From NCBI GenBank assembly GCA_037367405.1, contig JAZKJV010003137.1, forward strand, positions 62,001-126,000: 64,000 nucleotides of DNA. Reading direction: 5' to 3'. Below are positions 54,132 to 64,000 of the stretch, in pieces. The DNA is from Ottelia alismoides. Its lineage: Eukaryota; Streptophyta; Magnoliopsida; Alismatales; Hydrocharitaceae. The notes below the pieces were generated by a model. The model had not been told where the DNA came from. It saw nothing but the letters and a program-made list of their open reading frames with translations, and did no database searches. Both the position numbers and the translations under genes were made by a program. How positions within the stretch are numbered: the first letter of the stretch is position 1; every line of letters begins with the position of its first letter.

Positions 54132-55520
54132 TCAATCATGCTCAGCTTGGACGAACATTTCTGAAATGGCCCTCTGAATAATGTTTTGGTGAAAATATCT
54201 GATGTTTGCTCCCCTGAACTCACATGAGAAGTAGAAAGAATGTCTTTCTGAATCATATCTGGTATAGTGGCAGTCTACCTCAATATGTTTGGTTCTCTCA
54301 TGGAACGTTGGATTGTTGGCAATGAAAAGAGCAGCTTGGTTATCACATTGAAGATGCATAGGAAGTGGCACCTCTATAGTTAGATCAGTAAGAACAGATC
54401 TGACCCACATCATTTCTGTGGTGGCCTGAGCCATAGCCCTGTATTCTGACTCCGCACTTGATCTGGCAACTACAGTCTGCTTCTTGCTCTTCCATGAGAC
54501 CAATGAACTTCCTACAAACACAGCAAACCCCGAGGTAGACTTTCTATCTTTCGGACATCCAGCATAATCTGCATCTGCACATGCAGTAACTGAGAGAGAT
54601 GAGCCGCTGCTAAATAGGAGTCATGTACCAGGTAAAGTCTTCAGATATCTCAAAATCATATGGATTGCATCCATATGTACCTGCCTTGGTTGTTCTATAA
54701 ATTGTCTTACTTTGCTCACAGGAAAGGATATGTCAGGCCTGGTGATGGTCACATATAGTAGCTTGCCAAGAAGCTCCCTATATCTCATGTTGTCAATCTC
54801 CTCAGTGTCATCATCATATAGCTTCATGTTTGGATCGCTGGGAGTAGTGGCAGGTCTGCAGTCTGCCATGCATGTCTCTGAAAGGAGGTCTGAAACATAT
54901 TTTCTCTGAGTCATCACAAGACCTCGCTGGTTCCTTGCAAATTCCAAATCAAGGAAGTAACGTAGATGTCCAAGATCTTTGGTCACAAACTGCTAACCTA
55001 GGAAGTCCTTGGTGCCCTGAATACCCTGCTTGTCATCCCCTGTAATAATAATGTCGTCAACGTAAATAAGAATGACAATAGTACCTCTCTGGATCTTCTG
55101 TGCAAACAAGGAGTGATCGACAGTTGAACGCACAAACCCATGTTGCTCTATTAGATCCCAGAGCTTCTGGAACCATGCTCTGGAACTCTGCTTAAGGCCA
55201 TAAATAGCCTTGTGTAACATGCATACCTTCTAACACTCCCCCTCAGCAGCAAACCCCAGTGGTTGTTGCATGTAGACCTCCTCCTGTAGATCACCGTAAA
55301 GGAAGGCATTCTCGACATGAAGCTGATACAGGGGCCAATCATGTGTCACAGCAATTGAGAGAAGTATACGCAGAGTAGAGTGTCTGGCTACGGGGGAGAA
55401 GGTATCCCGGTAGTCCACCCCATATGTCTGGGTGAATCCACGTGTCACTAGTATCACTTTAAAACGATACATACTGCCATCCACTCGGTGTTTCACAATG
55501 AACACCCATTTGCATCCCAC
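54132..55520 (-). pseudogene. Copia-1 reverse transcriptase and RNase H relic
   Basis: Minus strand: MGCKWVFIVKHRVDG (55520), [15 protein letters not shown] (about 55430), [19 protein letters not shown] (about 55315), KAIYGLKQSSRAWF (about 55210), catalytic YVDD (about 55055), LGHLRYFLDLEF (about 54970), MTQRKYVSDLL, ITRPDISFPVSKV (about 54740), RNase H with CADADYAGCPKDRKS (about 54575) and SWKSKKQTVVARSSAESEY (about 54490), IEVDCHYTR (about 54285). Stops at about 55229, 54990 and 54620. Confidence 0.92.
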
Positions 55521-57188
55521 AACACGGACGCATCAACAGGAGCAGAAACAAGACTCCACGTACCACAGGACTGTAATGCATCCATCTCCTCTTCCATAGC
55601 CAAGCGCCAGCGACCCTCTTTCAATGTTTCTTCATAATTCCGTGGAATTTCCACGACAGATAGAGCCTCTGCAAATTTTTGAAAATCCCCTATGAGACGA
55701 TGAAAGGAGACCTGAGATGTCAGGGGGTATGTCGCACAAGATTTATTCTGTTTCTGGACTGCAATAGGAATATCCAGATCGGAATGAACATCCTCCATTT
55801 GTGTACCATCCTGCAAAGTGTCCTGCACAGATACATCTCCAGACCCATCGTTAAAAGCTTTGCTATCAGAACAAACCTGGGGCTCCGTTGATGATGGGTG
55901 ATGACCCTGAGTAGTAGTAGTCCGACGAGTATAGAACTTAGGTAGAGATGGAACCAGTGGCAGTGGTGCATGTGACTCAGTAGTAGAAGGAGGAGGTGGT
56001 GGTGGAGGTGGAGGTGAAGGGATGACAAACACAAGAGGTGGTGGCATATAGATTTCATTATCCACATTCGATGAAGCCAACCTATCACCTGTAGGAGAGA
56101 AGTACATCACAGACTCAAAAAATGTGACATCAGCACTTATATAATATTTTCTGCGAAGAGGGTCATAACACCGATATCCCTTCTGAGTCCCGGAGTATCC
56201 GACGAACACGCATTTGACAGCTCTAGGAGCGAGCTTGTCAAGGTCGGCAGTCAACTGGTGAACAAAAGCAATAGATCCGAACACACGAGGAGTGAGTGAG
56301 AATAGCTCCTTCTCAGGAAAAGCTATGGAGAAAGGAATTTTCTCACCCAGGACAGATGATGGCATACGATTCACCAAGTAGCATGCAGTGAGAACTGCAT
56401 CACCCCAGAACGAATGTGGTGCATGACTCTGAATGATAAGAGTCCAAGTGACATCAAGAAGATGATGATGTTTCCTTTCTGCAACGCCATTTTGCTGAGG
56501 TGTAAGAGCAAGACGTGTGATGAATAATCCATCTGGATGACAGGAAATGAGAAAGGTCACGAGTACAAAATTCCAATGCATTATCAATTCGCACAAATTT
56601 CACAAAAGTAGAGAAGCCATTTTGCACTTTAGTAATAAAGGTTTTAATCGCACCCCCTGCTTCAGTTTTATTTTTCAAAAGAAACACCCATGACAATCGA
56701 GAAAAATCGTCCACGTCTACAAGATAAAATATGTGTCCATGGTGATCAGGCACACGACTCGAACCCCAGATATAAATATGAAATAACTCAAAACAGGAGC
56801 TACTGCTCCGACTCTGACGACTGGGAAAGGCAGACCTATGACGCTTTCCCAACTGACACGCTTCGCACTGAAAGGAAGATGTAGGTGAAATCTATAGTAG
56901 CATATGACTCATCTTCTGAAGAGGGAGATGTAGAAACCGGAGGTGCCAAGTGAACGGAGAGACTGATCCAGACGAAAGAGAAGAGATGTCAGCATATGAA
57001 GTCCGAACCAGGCGATCGAGACCACCCTGCTCACGGCCACACCCAATCACTTTGCCCGTAAGAATGTCCTGAAAAATAAGAGATGATGGGTCAAATATAG
57101 CTCGGCAGTGCAGATCTTTTGTAATCTGACTAATAGAAAGTATGTTCATAGAGAGGTCTAAAGCATGTAGCACATTCTGCAAACGCAT
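55493..57188 (-). pseudogene. Copia-1 integrase and linker relic
   Basis: Minus strand: pre-integrase LSISQITKDLHCRAIFDPSS (57128), LRFLHLPLQKMSHML; integrase core FELFHIYIWGSS (about 56795), VDDFSRLSWVFLLKNK, RIDNALEF (about 56585), then after a frameshift an open frame of 367 codons (56596-55493) with PQQNGVAERKHHHLLDVT, FWGDAVLTACYLVNRMPSSV, FVGYSGTQKGYRCYDP, a run of prolines, and the linker LAMEEEMDALQ. All three DDE residues are present but in different frames. Confidence 0.92.
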
Positions 57189-57215
57189 TGAAGGAGTCAG
57201 AGTGATTTCCCCTTC

Positions 57216-58361
57216 TCATATGATCGGGGAATGAGTCCCATAAGCTATAACAATTGTTCTCCCTGGAGTGACTTGTCTATGTGATGCAAGCTGTTGTCTG
57301 TCTCCACATAGATGATGTGTAGCATCGGAGTCCATAATCCACTCTGTATTGTCATACACGTGACAAGATGTAAAAGCATAAGTACCTGAGGGACTAGTTG
57401 TAGCAAAAATATTGGCAGTTGCAGAAGCTGCCACATCTGAATGATCTCCTAAGGATGAGGAAGCAAAGGGGGTATAATAGCTCTCAGTCTGGCAACAAGG
57501 TGATCAAACCTCTGATCTAGGGTAAAAGCAGCAGGAGACTCAATCTGCTTTGCAACACGAGCTGATGCCGAGAACCCATGCTTAGAATACCATTTCTCCT
57601 AAGAGTGACCTAGGCGGTGACAGAAGGTATAAGGCTGACGAGTGCGACCTCCTCTACCACGAGGTCCACACCCACGGAAGGTAGAATAACCTCCTCTTCC
57701 TCGAGAGGCTGCCATAGCTGAGGAAGTCTGACTAGGGGCGGTAGAGGGAATAGTAATCCTGCTGAGTTTGCGGAAAGCTTCCTCCATAGGAGGAATAGAG
57801 ACATCTGCTAAAATCTGAGAATGAGCAGCTTCATATTCAGGGTCAAGAGCTGCAAAGAATACCCCTACCATGGTAGCATTCCTATATGACTTCTGTTGCT
57901 CAGGAGTTGTCGTTAGAGGCATGAAGCTCTGAAGCTTCTCAAACATCCCACGCAAGGATGTATAGAGTGAATGCAAAGGACGTTTGTTCTGCTTGATAGT
58001 GAATATGTCATACTGAAGTTGGCGGATCTTCGTCTCGTTCCTCGCTTGAGAATATGTTGCTGCGAGGATATCCCACACCGCTTTAGAAGTAGGCTGATGT
58101 AACACATCATTGGCGATCTCAATCGTCAATATTCCGGACAGCCACACCTTAGCATAAGCAACGTCCCGCCTTGCATGAGGCGTTTATCCCAGTTTTCTCC
58201 ACCGGTTCTTCCTCGGCAAGAATGTGTTTCTTACCATTCGACTTCATAAGGCTCATGAACTGCATAGTCCAGAGCTCATAATTTGTCCCATCCATCTTGA
58301 CAATAGACGTCGGACCTCTGAAGGCACCTGTAGTGGGTACATCAACTTTGTTCTCAGACAT
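57216..58361 (-). pseudogene. Copia-1 gag-protease relic
   Basis: Minus-strand ATG at 58361: MSENKVDVPTTGAFRG, KMDGTNYELWTMQFMSLMK. A frameshift near 58160 leads into WLSGILTIEIANDVLHQPT, LDPEYEAAHSQIL and an RGRGG-rich tail. The zinc knuckle is damaged (YTFCHRLGHS then a stop, first Cys replaced). The protease active site reads MDSDATHHLCG (about 57335): the invariant Gly of DSG is Asp, which would inactivate it. Confidence 0.9.
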
Positions 58362-58822
58362 CTTGTCGGATATAGAAGACTAGGATATCGTAGACCAATG
58401 AATGAATGTCTACACAAACATACGTGGATTTGGGTGCATATGTAGACTTATGTCCCCAAATCCATCAACGGAATGAGGTAAACAACGACGGGGCGTAGAG
58501 GCACAACACGCGGTGTGCACTGGACCGCGCTAGGCGATGCTAGGCACGGTGCAGGGAGATGCGCATATCAGCACACGGGAACACGGGAGCACGTGCAGGC
58601 ACACGTAGGAAGTTGCGCAGATCGGCGCGCGGTGGCTCACACTCGCGCGCAGGTGGCACGTGGGTGCTACGTGCAGTACGCGTGGGCGACGACGAGCGAA
58701 GGTGAGTTGACGGAGATGCGCGTAGGCGCGCGTCTACTGTCGTGTGTAGGTGGCGGCGTGCGGAGATGGGTATAAGGTGGGGTTAGGGTTTTTAGGTACG
58801 AGAGCTCTGGTCTAGGATTGCC

Positions 58823-58834
58823 GCTCTGATATCA
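58823..58834 (-). other. Primer binding site of Copia-1
   Basis: The minus strand reads TGATATCAGAGC, one base from the TGGTATCAGAGC complementary to the 3' end of initiator tRNA-Met. Directly downstream is the conserved leader motif (ATCCTAGACC). Confidence 0.85.
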
Positions 58835-58979
58835 TGTTGGAAGAAAACAAATAGATGTTTATTCCTCGTAACCCTAGGTTCTCTTATATAGGGAGAGGCC
58901 TATGGGTAAACTACATAGAATAGACAGAACAAAATAAAAATAACAGGAATGATACATGAAATGTATAAATATCTCAACA
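58835..58979 (-). repeat. 5' LTR of Copia-1
   Basis: TGTTGGAAG to CTCAACA, with AAATC outside. The sense inverted repeat around CCCTATATAAGAGA is kept, with one A/G mismatch in the outer stem. Confidence 0.94.
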
Positions 58980-59169
58980 AAATCCTACTCTGTGAGGAGG
59001 AGATGAATCATGGGAGAAGACCTCTCAACAGCTAGATACTTTATTATTTATCTCTCTCAAAGGTTACAGGTGGTGGTGTAGGGCTTTTTATATAGCCCCG
59101 CTAATAAGACCATGTCCCACTCACAGGAGATGTGGGATTATATCTGTGGATGTGGTAGTTGGACCCTTA

Positions 59170-59311
59170 GGGTTCGTTTGGTTGCAGGGTTGGGCAGGGT
59201 TGGGTACTATTCATAGGGCTAGGTGAATAGTAAACTGTGAGGAGGGAGTACCCCCTATGAATAGTACCCAACCCAACCCAACCTTTCCCAACCCTGCAAC
59301 CAAACAGACCC
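59170..59311. mobile_element. Tourist-like MITE (PIF/Harbinger type), 142 bp
   Basis: TTA duplication at 59167-59169 and 59312-59314. The ends GGGTTCGTTTGGTTGCAGGG and inverse GGGTCTGTTTGGTTGCAGGG are nearly identical, and the element folds back over most of its length. TTA target and GGG(T/C)CTGTTTGG-type ends are the hallmarks of plant Tourist MITEs. Located in the LTR of the small non-autonomous element. Confidence 0.92.
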
Positions 59312-59539
59312 TTAATGGTTCCAATTACCCATCTATGGATTCATGCTCTAACATTCCCTCTCAAGCTAGAGTATGCAATGCTCAACCAGGACAAATAAAA
59401 AGAAATCATTCACTCACAGAGTACAAGACACTGCAGACAATATCAACTCAATGCAAACTCTGTTGGTTGCCTGCTAAGGATGTTAGTATGTTACTTCTCA
59501 TGTGTGCTGATGAGGAGGAACTTATGAGCTGAAGTGTGG

Positions 59540-59865
59540 TACGAGTCTCCTCGCCGAAGAATGGGCATTGTGTACTGTGTTTGTTAGAGTCACAGGAACT
59601 GGAACTGGGTCTCCTCATCGGAAACATGTGTTCTGTATTGTGTAGAGTCACCTGAACCAGAATGAGTCTCCTCGTCAGAGAATGTGTGCTTCGTAATACG
59701 CAGAGTTATTGAAACTGGAATGAGTCTCCTCATCATAGAACTCTAGCTCGTAACTGCTCCATTTCTTTCAGGGGCCAAACTGAAGAAAGACGTGTAAATA
59801 TCCTCATCGGAGTCCACGATCATTGGAAATGGAGGCTGAGCTGAGTCTCCTCGTCGGAGAATTGA
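59540..59865 (+). repeat. Spaced repeats of a hairpin-forming motif
   Basis: Motif GAGTCTCCTCRTCRGAGAAT recurs five to six times at irregular spacing (about 59543, 59614, 59665, 59725, 59801, 59842). Most copies can pair TCTCC with GGAGA or near equivalents. Located in the internal non-coding region of the small LTR element. Confidence 0.65.
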
Positions 59866-60355
59866 GTTTCTTTCACACTGGTACAGAGAATGGGATCTCT
59901 ACTCTGGAGTCACTATGCATCTCTATATATCAAGCCTCTATCGTGGTTCCCTGACATACATGGTCCACGTGAAAATCCCAAGACCAACAAATAAAGAGTA
60001 TAGGGACCTCTCACATAATGCTCCCCCTTTCGCTCATACTTACGAGGAAAAGATGATGTTGAGCAAGTTGGGAGAAGAAATGAAGATGAGGAACCAAAAC
60101 CAATGTCGGTCCTTTCTCCAATTTTTCAGCTTCTTCCTTTTTTAACTTGGCTCTCCATAAGGAGCATAAGTGTCCTATGCACAATGTGACGTTGCTGGAG
60201 AGAGGCACAATATACCATGCTTTGCAAAAATCCTTTGGCTCGTGTTGTGAGATAGAGAGGGAAAAATCTACAATGCCTTCTTCTTGAAAGAATTTGAAAC
60301 ACAAATTAATATCAAAAACAATAAATAAATCCAAAAACGACATGATCTGATAACG

Positions 60356-60435
60356 TGTAGAAAATGAGAAATGGAAGCGTGATCAAAGATAAAGAATAAA
60401 GAATAATAAGAAACCTGGGTGATTGTAGAGATATA
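60356..60435 (-). repeat. Right LTR of the small non-autonomous element, first 80 bp
   Basis: TGTAGAAAATGAG, then GATCAAAGATAAAGAATAAA, homologous to 53880-53960 (GTAATCGAAGATAAAG). Interrupted by Copia-9 at 60436. The continuation lies outside the window. Confidence 0.7.
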
Positions 60436-60570
60436 TGTTATTCTCGTCTGTACCGTTTCGCATTTTCTTTTTCCCATTGAACTCTTGATGTATTTTACCC
60501 ATAGGCTACTCTCCTATATAAAAGAGCCTAGGGTGTATTGAATAAACAATTTTTCTCATTTTTTCTAACA
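60436..60570 (+). repeat. 5' LTR of Copia-9 (135 bp)
   Basis: TGTTATTCTCG to TTTCTAACA. The stem TAGGCT/AGCCTA surrounds CTCCTATATAAAAG, the expected TATA box. Confidence 0.92.
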
Positions 60571-60582
60571 TGGTATCAGAGC
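60571..60582 (+). other. Primer binding site of Copia-9
   Basis: TGGTATCAGAGC, complementary to the initiator tRNA-Met 3' end. It is followed by GACGGTCCTAGACCGG. 60600-61066 is a GC-rich non-coding leader; the short frame starting near 60665 is chance. Confidence 0.92.
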
Positions 60583-61066
60583 GACGGTCCTAGACCGGAG
60601 TTCTCGATCCAAAACCCTAGACCCCTTCCACCTCCAGGCCTCGTGCGCCGCCGTCGGGCCCTCCGTGTGTCGTGCGCCACCTAGGTCTTTCTACGCCTGG
60701 GCCCTGTCCTCCGCACGCGCCTCTAACGCGTGTTGTTATCGTGCAGCCCATCGCGCGTCGACTCTTAAGCGTCGCCCTTCAAGGCCCTTCCCAGCGCCAC
60801 AGTCTCTTGGCGCTCCTGAGGCTGCGACTCGGCCTCGTAGTTCCTGCCTAGTGCAACGTGCCTAGTTGTGATCGTGTTGGCAAGGAAACCGTCGGCCGCT
60901 CTAGGGTTCAACCAACCCTAGGGCATCTTCATCAATAAGGAAATCGTCGACCGCGTTTTAACGTCAATGGGTTTGGTTGCTTGAGTCTACACATGCAACC
61001 AAACCTGTGAATGTTAGTGTAGATGATCATATTCTCAGTCTACAACCCTAGTCTTTTATTCTCATC

Positions 61067-62609
61067 ATGTCAGAAAGCAAGGCAGATATCCCATCTACAG
61101 GTGCCTTCAGAGGTCATGCGCCTATTGTAAAGATGGACGGGTCGAACTACGAAGTGTGGGCCATGCAGTTCATGAGTATGATGAAGTCGACCGATAAAAA
61201 GCACATTCTTACTGAGAAAGAGCATGCTGAGAAGACAGGGGTCAATGCCTCATGGGAGGCAGATGATGCATGTGCCAAAGTCTGGCTATCCGGAACATTA
61301 GCAATTGAGATTGCTAACGATATTCTCCATCAGCCCACTGCCAAAGCAATGTGGGACATTCTGGCTGCCACCTATTCACAGGCAAAAAATGAGACTAAGA
61401 TTCTGCAACTTCAGCATGACATATTTACAATCAAGCAGAATGGACGACCTTTACACTCATTGTACACGTCTTTACGTGGAATGTTTGAGAAGCTTTACAG
61501 CTTCATGCCTCTCACAACTACTCCAGAGCAACAGAAGACCTATTAGGATGCCACTATGGTGGGTATTCCGGGTTGCCCTTGATCCAAAGTACGAGGTAGC
61601 ACGTTCCCAGATCTTGGCAGATTCCATTATTCCTCCTATGGAGGAAGCCTTTCACAGACGGAGTCATATTACTGCTCCTTCGTCTACTGCAAATCAGACC
61701 GCCTCAGCCATGGCAGCAAATCGAGGTCGTGGGGGTCATCATCAGTTCTGTGGTTGTGGGCCTCAGGGAAGAGGAGGTCGTGTTCGACCATCATGCACAT
61801 TTTGCCACCATTCTGGGCATATCGAAGACACATGCTATTCCAAACATGGATTTCCTCCTTCTGCACGAGTCGCTAAACAGATTGAGCCTCCATCTGCTTC
61901 ATCTATAGATCAGCGCTTTGATGATCTTGTAGCCCGTCTGAGGGGCATTATTCCTCCATTCGGTCATGTTGTATCAGTGCTTACTTCTGAGAGTCACTCC
62001 GGCGTTGTTGCTTCTGCATCCACCAGTACCTCAGGTAGCACTTATGCATTCACTAGCAATAGTGGATCAGATATTTTAGAGTGGATTATGGACTCTGGTG
62101 CCACACATCATCTGTGCGGTGATCAAGGTCTTCTTACAGGCTACCGACAGGTTCCTCCAGGCCGTACTATGGTTATTGCTAATGGGACGCATTCCCCGAT
62201 TACTGGTCCGGGGGAGATTAGCCTGACACCATCTATGCATATCAAGAACGTATTGCATGCGCTTGATTTTTCGATGAATATGTTTTCCATTAGCCAACTC
62301 ACAAAGGATTTAAATTGTCGGGCAACTTTTGATCCATCTTCTCTCATTTTGCAGGACATCCTTACGGGCAACGTGATTGGGCGTGGCTATGAGCAAGGCG
62401 GTCTCTATCATCTTAGTCGGACCCCTTATGTTGGAGCCTCCTCTCTACCTGTTGGATCCATCTTCGCATTACTGTGGCACTTGCGCTTTGGACAACTACC
62501 GCTTCAGAAATTGCGTCATGTGTTACCCCAGGTTTCACCTCACACGTCCATCCAATGTGAGGCTTCTCAGTTGGGAAAGCACCATCGGTCTACCTTTCCC
62601 AGTCGTTAG
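61067..62609 (+). pseudogene. Copia-9 gag, protease and pre-integrase relic
   Basis: ATG at 61067 (MSESKADIPSTGAFRG), KMDGSNYEVWAMQFMSMMK, AKAMWDILAATYSQAKNE, then a TAG at 61544-61546. A few bases are lost near 61572, and the other frame runs to 62609: LDPKYEVARSQILAD, RGRGG tail, intact CCHC knuckle (CTFCHHSGHIEDTC, about 61795), intact protease MDSGATHHLCG (about 62090), LTPSMHIKNVLHALDFSMN, and the pre-integrase LRFGQLPLQKLRHVLP with CEASQLGKHHR (second Cys of the zinc site replaced by Ser). Confidence 0.92.
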
Positions 62610-63712
62610 TGTCGGAGTAGAACCTCCAAGTTTGAGTTGTTTCATGGCGATATCTAGGGTCCTAGTTGTGTTCCTGATCATCAGGGACACATATTTTATA
62701 TGGTTATTGTGGATGATTTCTCTTGTGTGTCGTAGGTCTTTCCGTTAAAGAATAAATCTTAAGCGGGGAATATTATCATTAGTTTCATCAATGAAGTTCG
62801 TAATGTTTTTTCTGCATATGTAAAAATTGTGAGAAGTGATAATGCCTTGGAATTTTGCACTCATACTCTCTCCAATTATTTTTCATCTCAAGGGATTATC
62901 CACCAAACCTCATGTGCCTATACTTCCCAACAAAATGGGGTTGCCGAAAGGAAACATCGTCATTTACTTGATGTCACCAAGTCGCTTCTCATACAGAGCC
63001 ATGCCCCTCATTCTTTCTAGGGCGATGATGTTCTTACGGCATGTTATCTCATTAATCGTATGCCGTCGTCAGTCTTAGGTGAGAAGATTCCCTTCTCTCT
63101 TGTTTTTCCTGACAAAGAATTGTTCTCCCTCACCCCTCGTGTATTTGACTCGTTGCCTTTGTCCATCAGTTATCTACAAGGATTGACAAGCTCTCTCCTA
63201 AGGCCGCCAAGTGTGTTTTCGTCGGGTACTCCAGAACACAGAAGGGGTACAAGTGTTATGATCCATTGTGCAGGAGGTATCTCGTTAGTGTTGATGTTAC
63301 CTTTTTCGAGTCTGTTATGTACTTCTTCTCATCTACAGGTGATCAGTTGGGATCCTCTGGCACTACTGAAACTATATACATGCCATCACCACCATCACTT
63401 GCATCATCATCACTACCACCTCCACCGCTACCATCCCCTACACCTCCTGTCATTGTTCATGTTTCCCCATTGCCACTCCACTATAGTCGTAGGCTTGCTT
63501 CTGCTCATGGTCACCGCTCATCATCTAGCTCGCCTGAGGTATGTTCTGAGAATATTATTAATATTGATGGATCTGATGATTTCTCTGAGCGGGATGTGTT
63601 ACAAAGGCCAAATGAGGAGGCAGGTGATTTGGATCTACCTATTGCTCTTCGGAAGCAGAAGCGCAGTTGCGCGTCATATCCTATAGCATCTACTGTGTCT
63701 TTTGATCGCTAG
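62610..63712 (+). pseudogene. Copia-9 integrase and linker relic
   Basis: Plus strand: FELFHGDI then stop, VDDFS (about 62712), RSDNALEFCTHTLSNYF (62829), SQQNGVAERKHRHLLDVTK (about 62925), so the D, D and E positions are all visible. A TAG replaces the Trp codon of SFWGDD (63018-63020). A frameshift near 63150 shifts the KCVFVGYS segment. The linker resumes at 63266 with VDVTFFESVMYF and a proline/serine-rich stretch and ends at a TAG (63710). Confidence 0.9.
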
Positions 63713-64000
63713 ACTGGAGATTTTAGGAGCTTTGTCATTGCACTATCGGTGGTGGATATTCCACGGAATTACCAAGATGCGTTGAAGGATAGTCGATGGC
63801 ATTTAACCATGGAAGAAGAAATGGCTGCTCCTCAGTCAAGAGGCACCTGGAGCCTTGTTACTGCACCAACTGATGTGTCCACAGTGAGCTGCAAGTGGGT
63901 CTTTACAGTTAAGCAAAATGCAGATGGCAGCATTGACAGATACAAGGCACGCCTGGTTGCTCGTGGCTTTACACAAACATATGGTGTGGATTATCTTGAT
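63713..64000 (+). pseudogene. Copia-9 linker end and RT start (cut by window end)
   Basis: VVDIPRNYQDALKDSRWHLTMEEEMAAPQ precedes (first 20 residues from about 63750), then RGTWSLV, CKWVFTVKQNADGSIDRYKA (about 63890) and [11 protein letters not shown] at the window edge. The frame is open over this stretch. Confidence 0.9.

Larger units (their letters stand above)
52366..55984. repeat. Segmental duplication, second copy (first copy 1-3618)
   Basis: Collinear with 1-3618 across four different features: MULE-like element, SINE relic, old LTR start and Copia-1 3' half. It shows only scattered substitutions and small indels. The match ends at CTCAGTAGT in both. Left of 52366 the comparison leaves the window, so the duplicated block is longer than 3.6 kb. 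Confidence 0.95.
53961..58979 (-). mobile_element. Copia-1, copy 2: structurally complete Ty1/copia retrotransposon (5019 bp)
   Basis: 145-bp LTRs at 53961-54105 and 58835-58979, perfect target duplication AAATC (53956-53960, 58980-58984), primer site and polypurine tract in place, gag-PR-INT-RT-RH order complete. Coding frames are broken in at least eight places, so it cannot move by itself. LTRs differ at roughly 10% of positions by eye. Integrated in the left LTR of the small non-autonomous element. Confidence 0.95.
53880..60435 (-). mobile_element. Small non-autonomous LTR element (TRIM/LARD-like), host of three insertions
   Basis: Left LTR: 53880-53960, then 58985-59353 after removing Copia-1, with a Tourist MITE inside. 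It starts TGTAGAAAAC and ends CTCTAACA at 59353. A minus-strand polypurine tract (CTTGAGAGGGAA, about 59354-59365) follows. The internal region 59354-60355 encodes no recognisable gag or pol. The right LTR starts at 60356 (TGTAGAAAATG), next to a primer-site-like minus-strand CGTTATCAGATC. It is cut by Copia-9 at 60436. Without insertions the LTR is about 300 bp and the internal part about 1 kb. Confidence 0.7.
60436..64000 (+). mobile_element. Copia-9: short-LTR copia element, plus strand, continues past window end
   Basis: 5' LTR 60436-60570, primer site TGGTATCAGAGC (60571-60582), leader, gag, protease, integrase, linker and the RT start. It has the best-kept gag and protease of the window but still shows stops at 61546, 62609 and 63019 and frameshifts near 61570 and 63150. 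Inserted into the right LTR of the small non-autonomous element. Confidence 0.93.

Noticed and set aside
59540..59865. CRISPR-like array
   Set aside because: Repeats are imperfect, spacing is irregular, and the context is a plant LTR element.
1..64000. A novel multi-gene biological system
   Set aside because: All recognisable coding sequence belongs to decayed transposable elements. No cluster of unknown conserved genes is present.

Overview
The window is repeat-rich DNA from a flowering-plant nuclear genome. I recognise no intact protein-coding gene, rRNA gene, functional tRNA gene or CRISPR array. Nearly everything is transposable-element sequence: at least nine Ty1/copia LTR retrotransposons, two L1-type LINE copies, one RTE-type LINE fragment, a hAT transposase pseudogene, a pair of MULE-like elements, several MITEs of different superfamilies, and tRNA-derived SINEs. 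The plant assignment rests on the tRNA-iMet primer sites, the 140-145 bp copia LTRs, the Tourist-type MITE and the plant-type RTE and L1 proteins. The species cannot be resolved. All coding relics carry stops or frameshifts.

Layout. 1-3618 is a truncated duplicate of 52366-55984: MULE-like element, SINE relic, start of an older LTR, and the 3' part of Copia-1. 3619-7785 holds a MITE end, a + strand RT fragment and Copia-2 (minus). 7790-8787 is a TIR-like repeat containing a hAT-type MITE. 8788-11601 is the hAT transposase pseudogene, cut by Copia-3 (minus, 11602-14195). Copia-4 (+, 14450-16630) carries a MITE with a 9-bp TSD. Copia-5 (minus, long LTRs, 16631-33346) is broken by a SINE, a 750-bp hAT-type element and Copia-6 (22390-29801). 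Copia-6 itself contains a solo LTR with another MITE inside it. 34355-35424 is a hAT-like TIR element and 35605-36958 a LINE (minus). Copia-7 (37276-42197) lies in AT-rich repeats, followed by an RTE LINE fragment, Copia-8 (43542-46003) and an L1 LINE (46004-49882) split by a second copy of the hAT-type MITE. 49883-52319 is the least TE-like stretch and has a promoter-like segment on the minus strand. 52329-53630 is the complete MULE-like element. A small non-autonomous LTR element (53880-60435+) holds complete Copia-1 in its left LTR, a Tourist MITE, and Copia-9 (+, 60436 to the window end) in its right LTR.

Many insertions keep target-site duplications, so nesting order can be read directly: AAATC (Copia-1), GAGAC (Copia-6), TATTATTAT (MULE-like), GTAGGGGA (MITE in L1), GTCATTAG (hAT-type in Copia-5), GGGGGAGAT (MITE in Copia-4), TTA (Tourist), and a 21-bp TSD around a SINE. 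The two LTRs of Copia-1 differ at roughly one site in ten by eye, while the two segmental copies are almost identical. The 52-kb-spaced duplication is therefore much younger than the Copia-1 insertion.

The most interesting signal is in the short copia LTRs. The TATA box sits in the loop of an inverted repeat whose two arms change together between elements, as expected for a conserved cruciform or RNA hairpin. I do not see a new multi-gene biological system.
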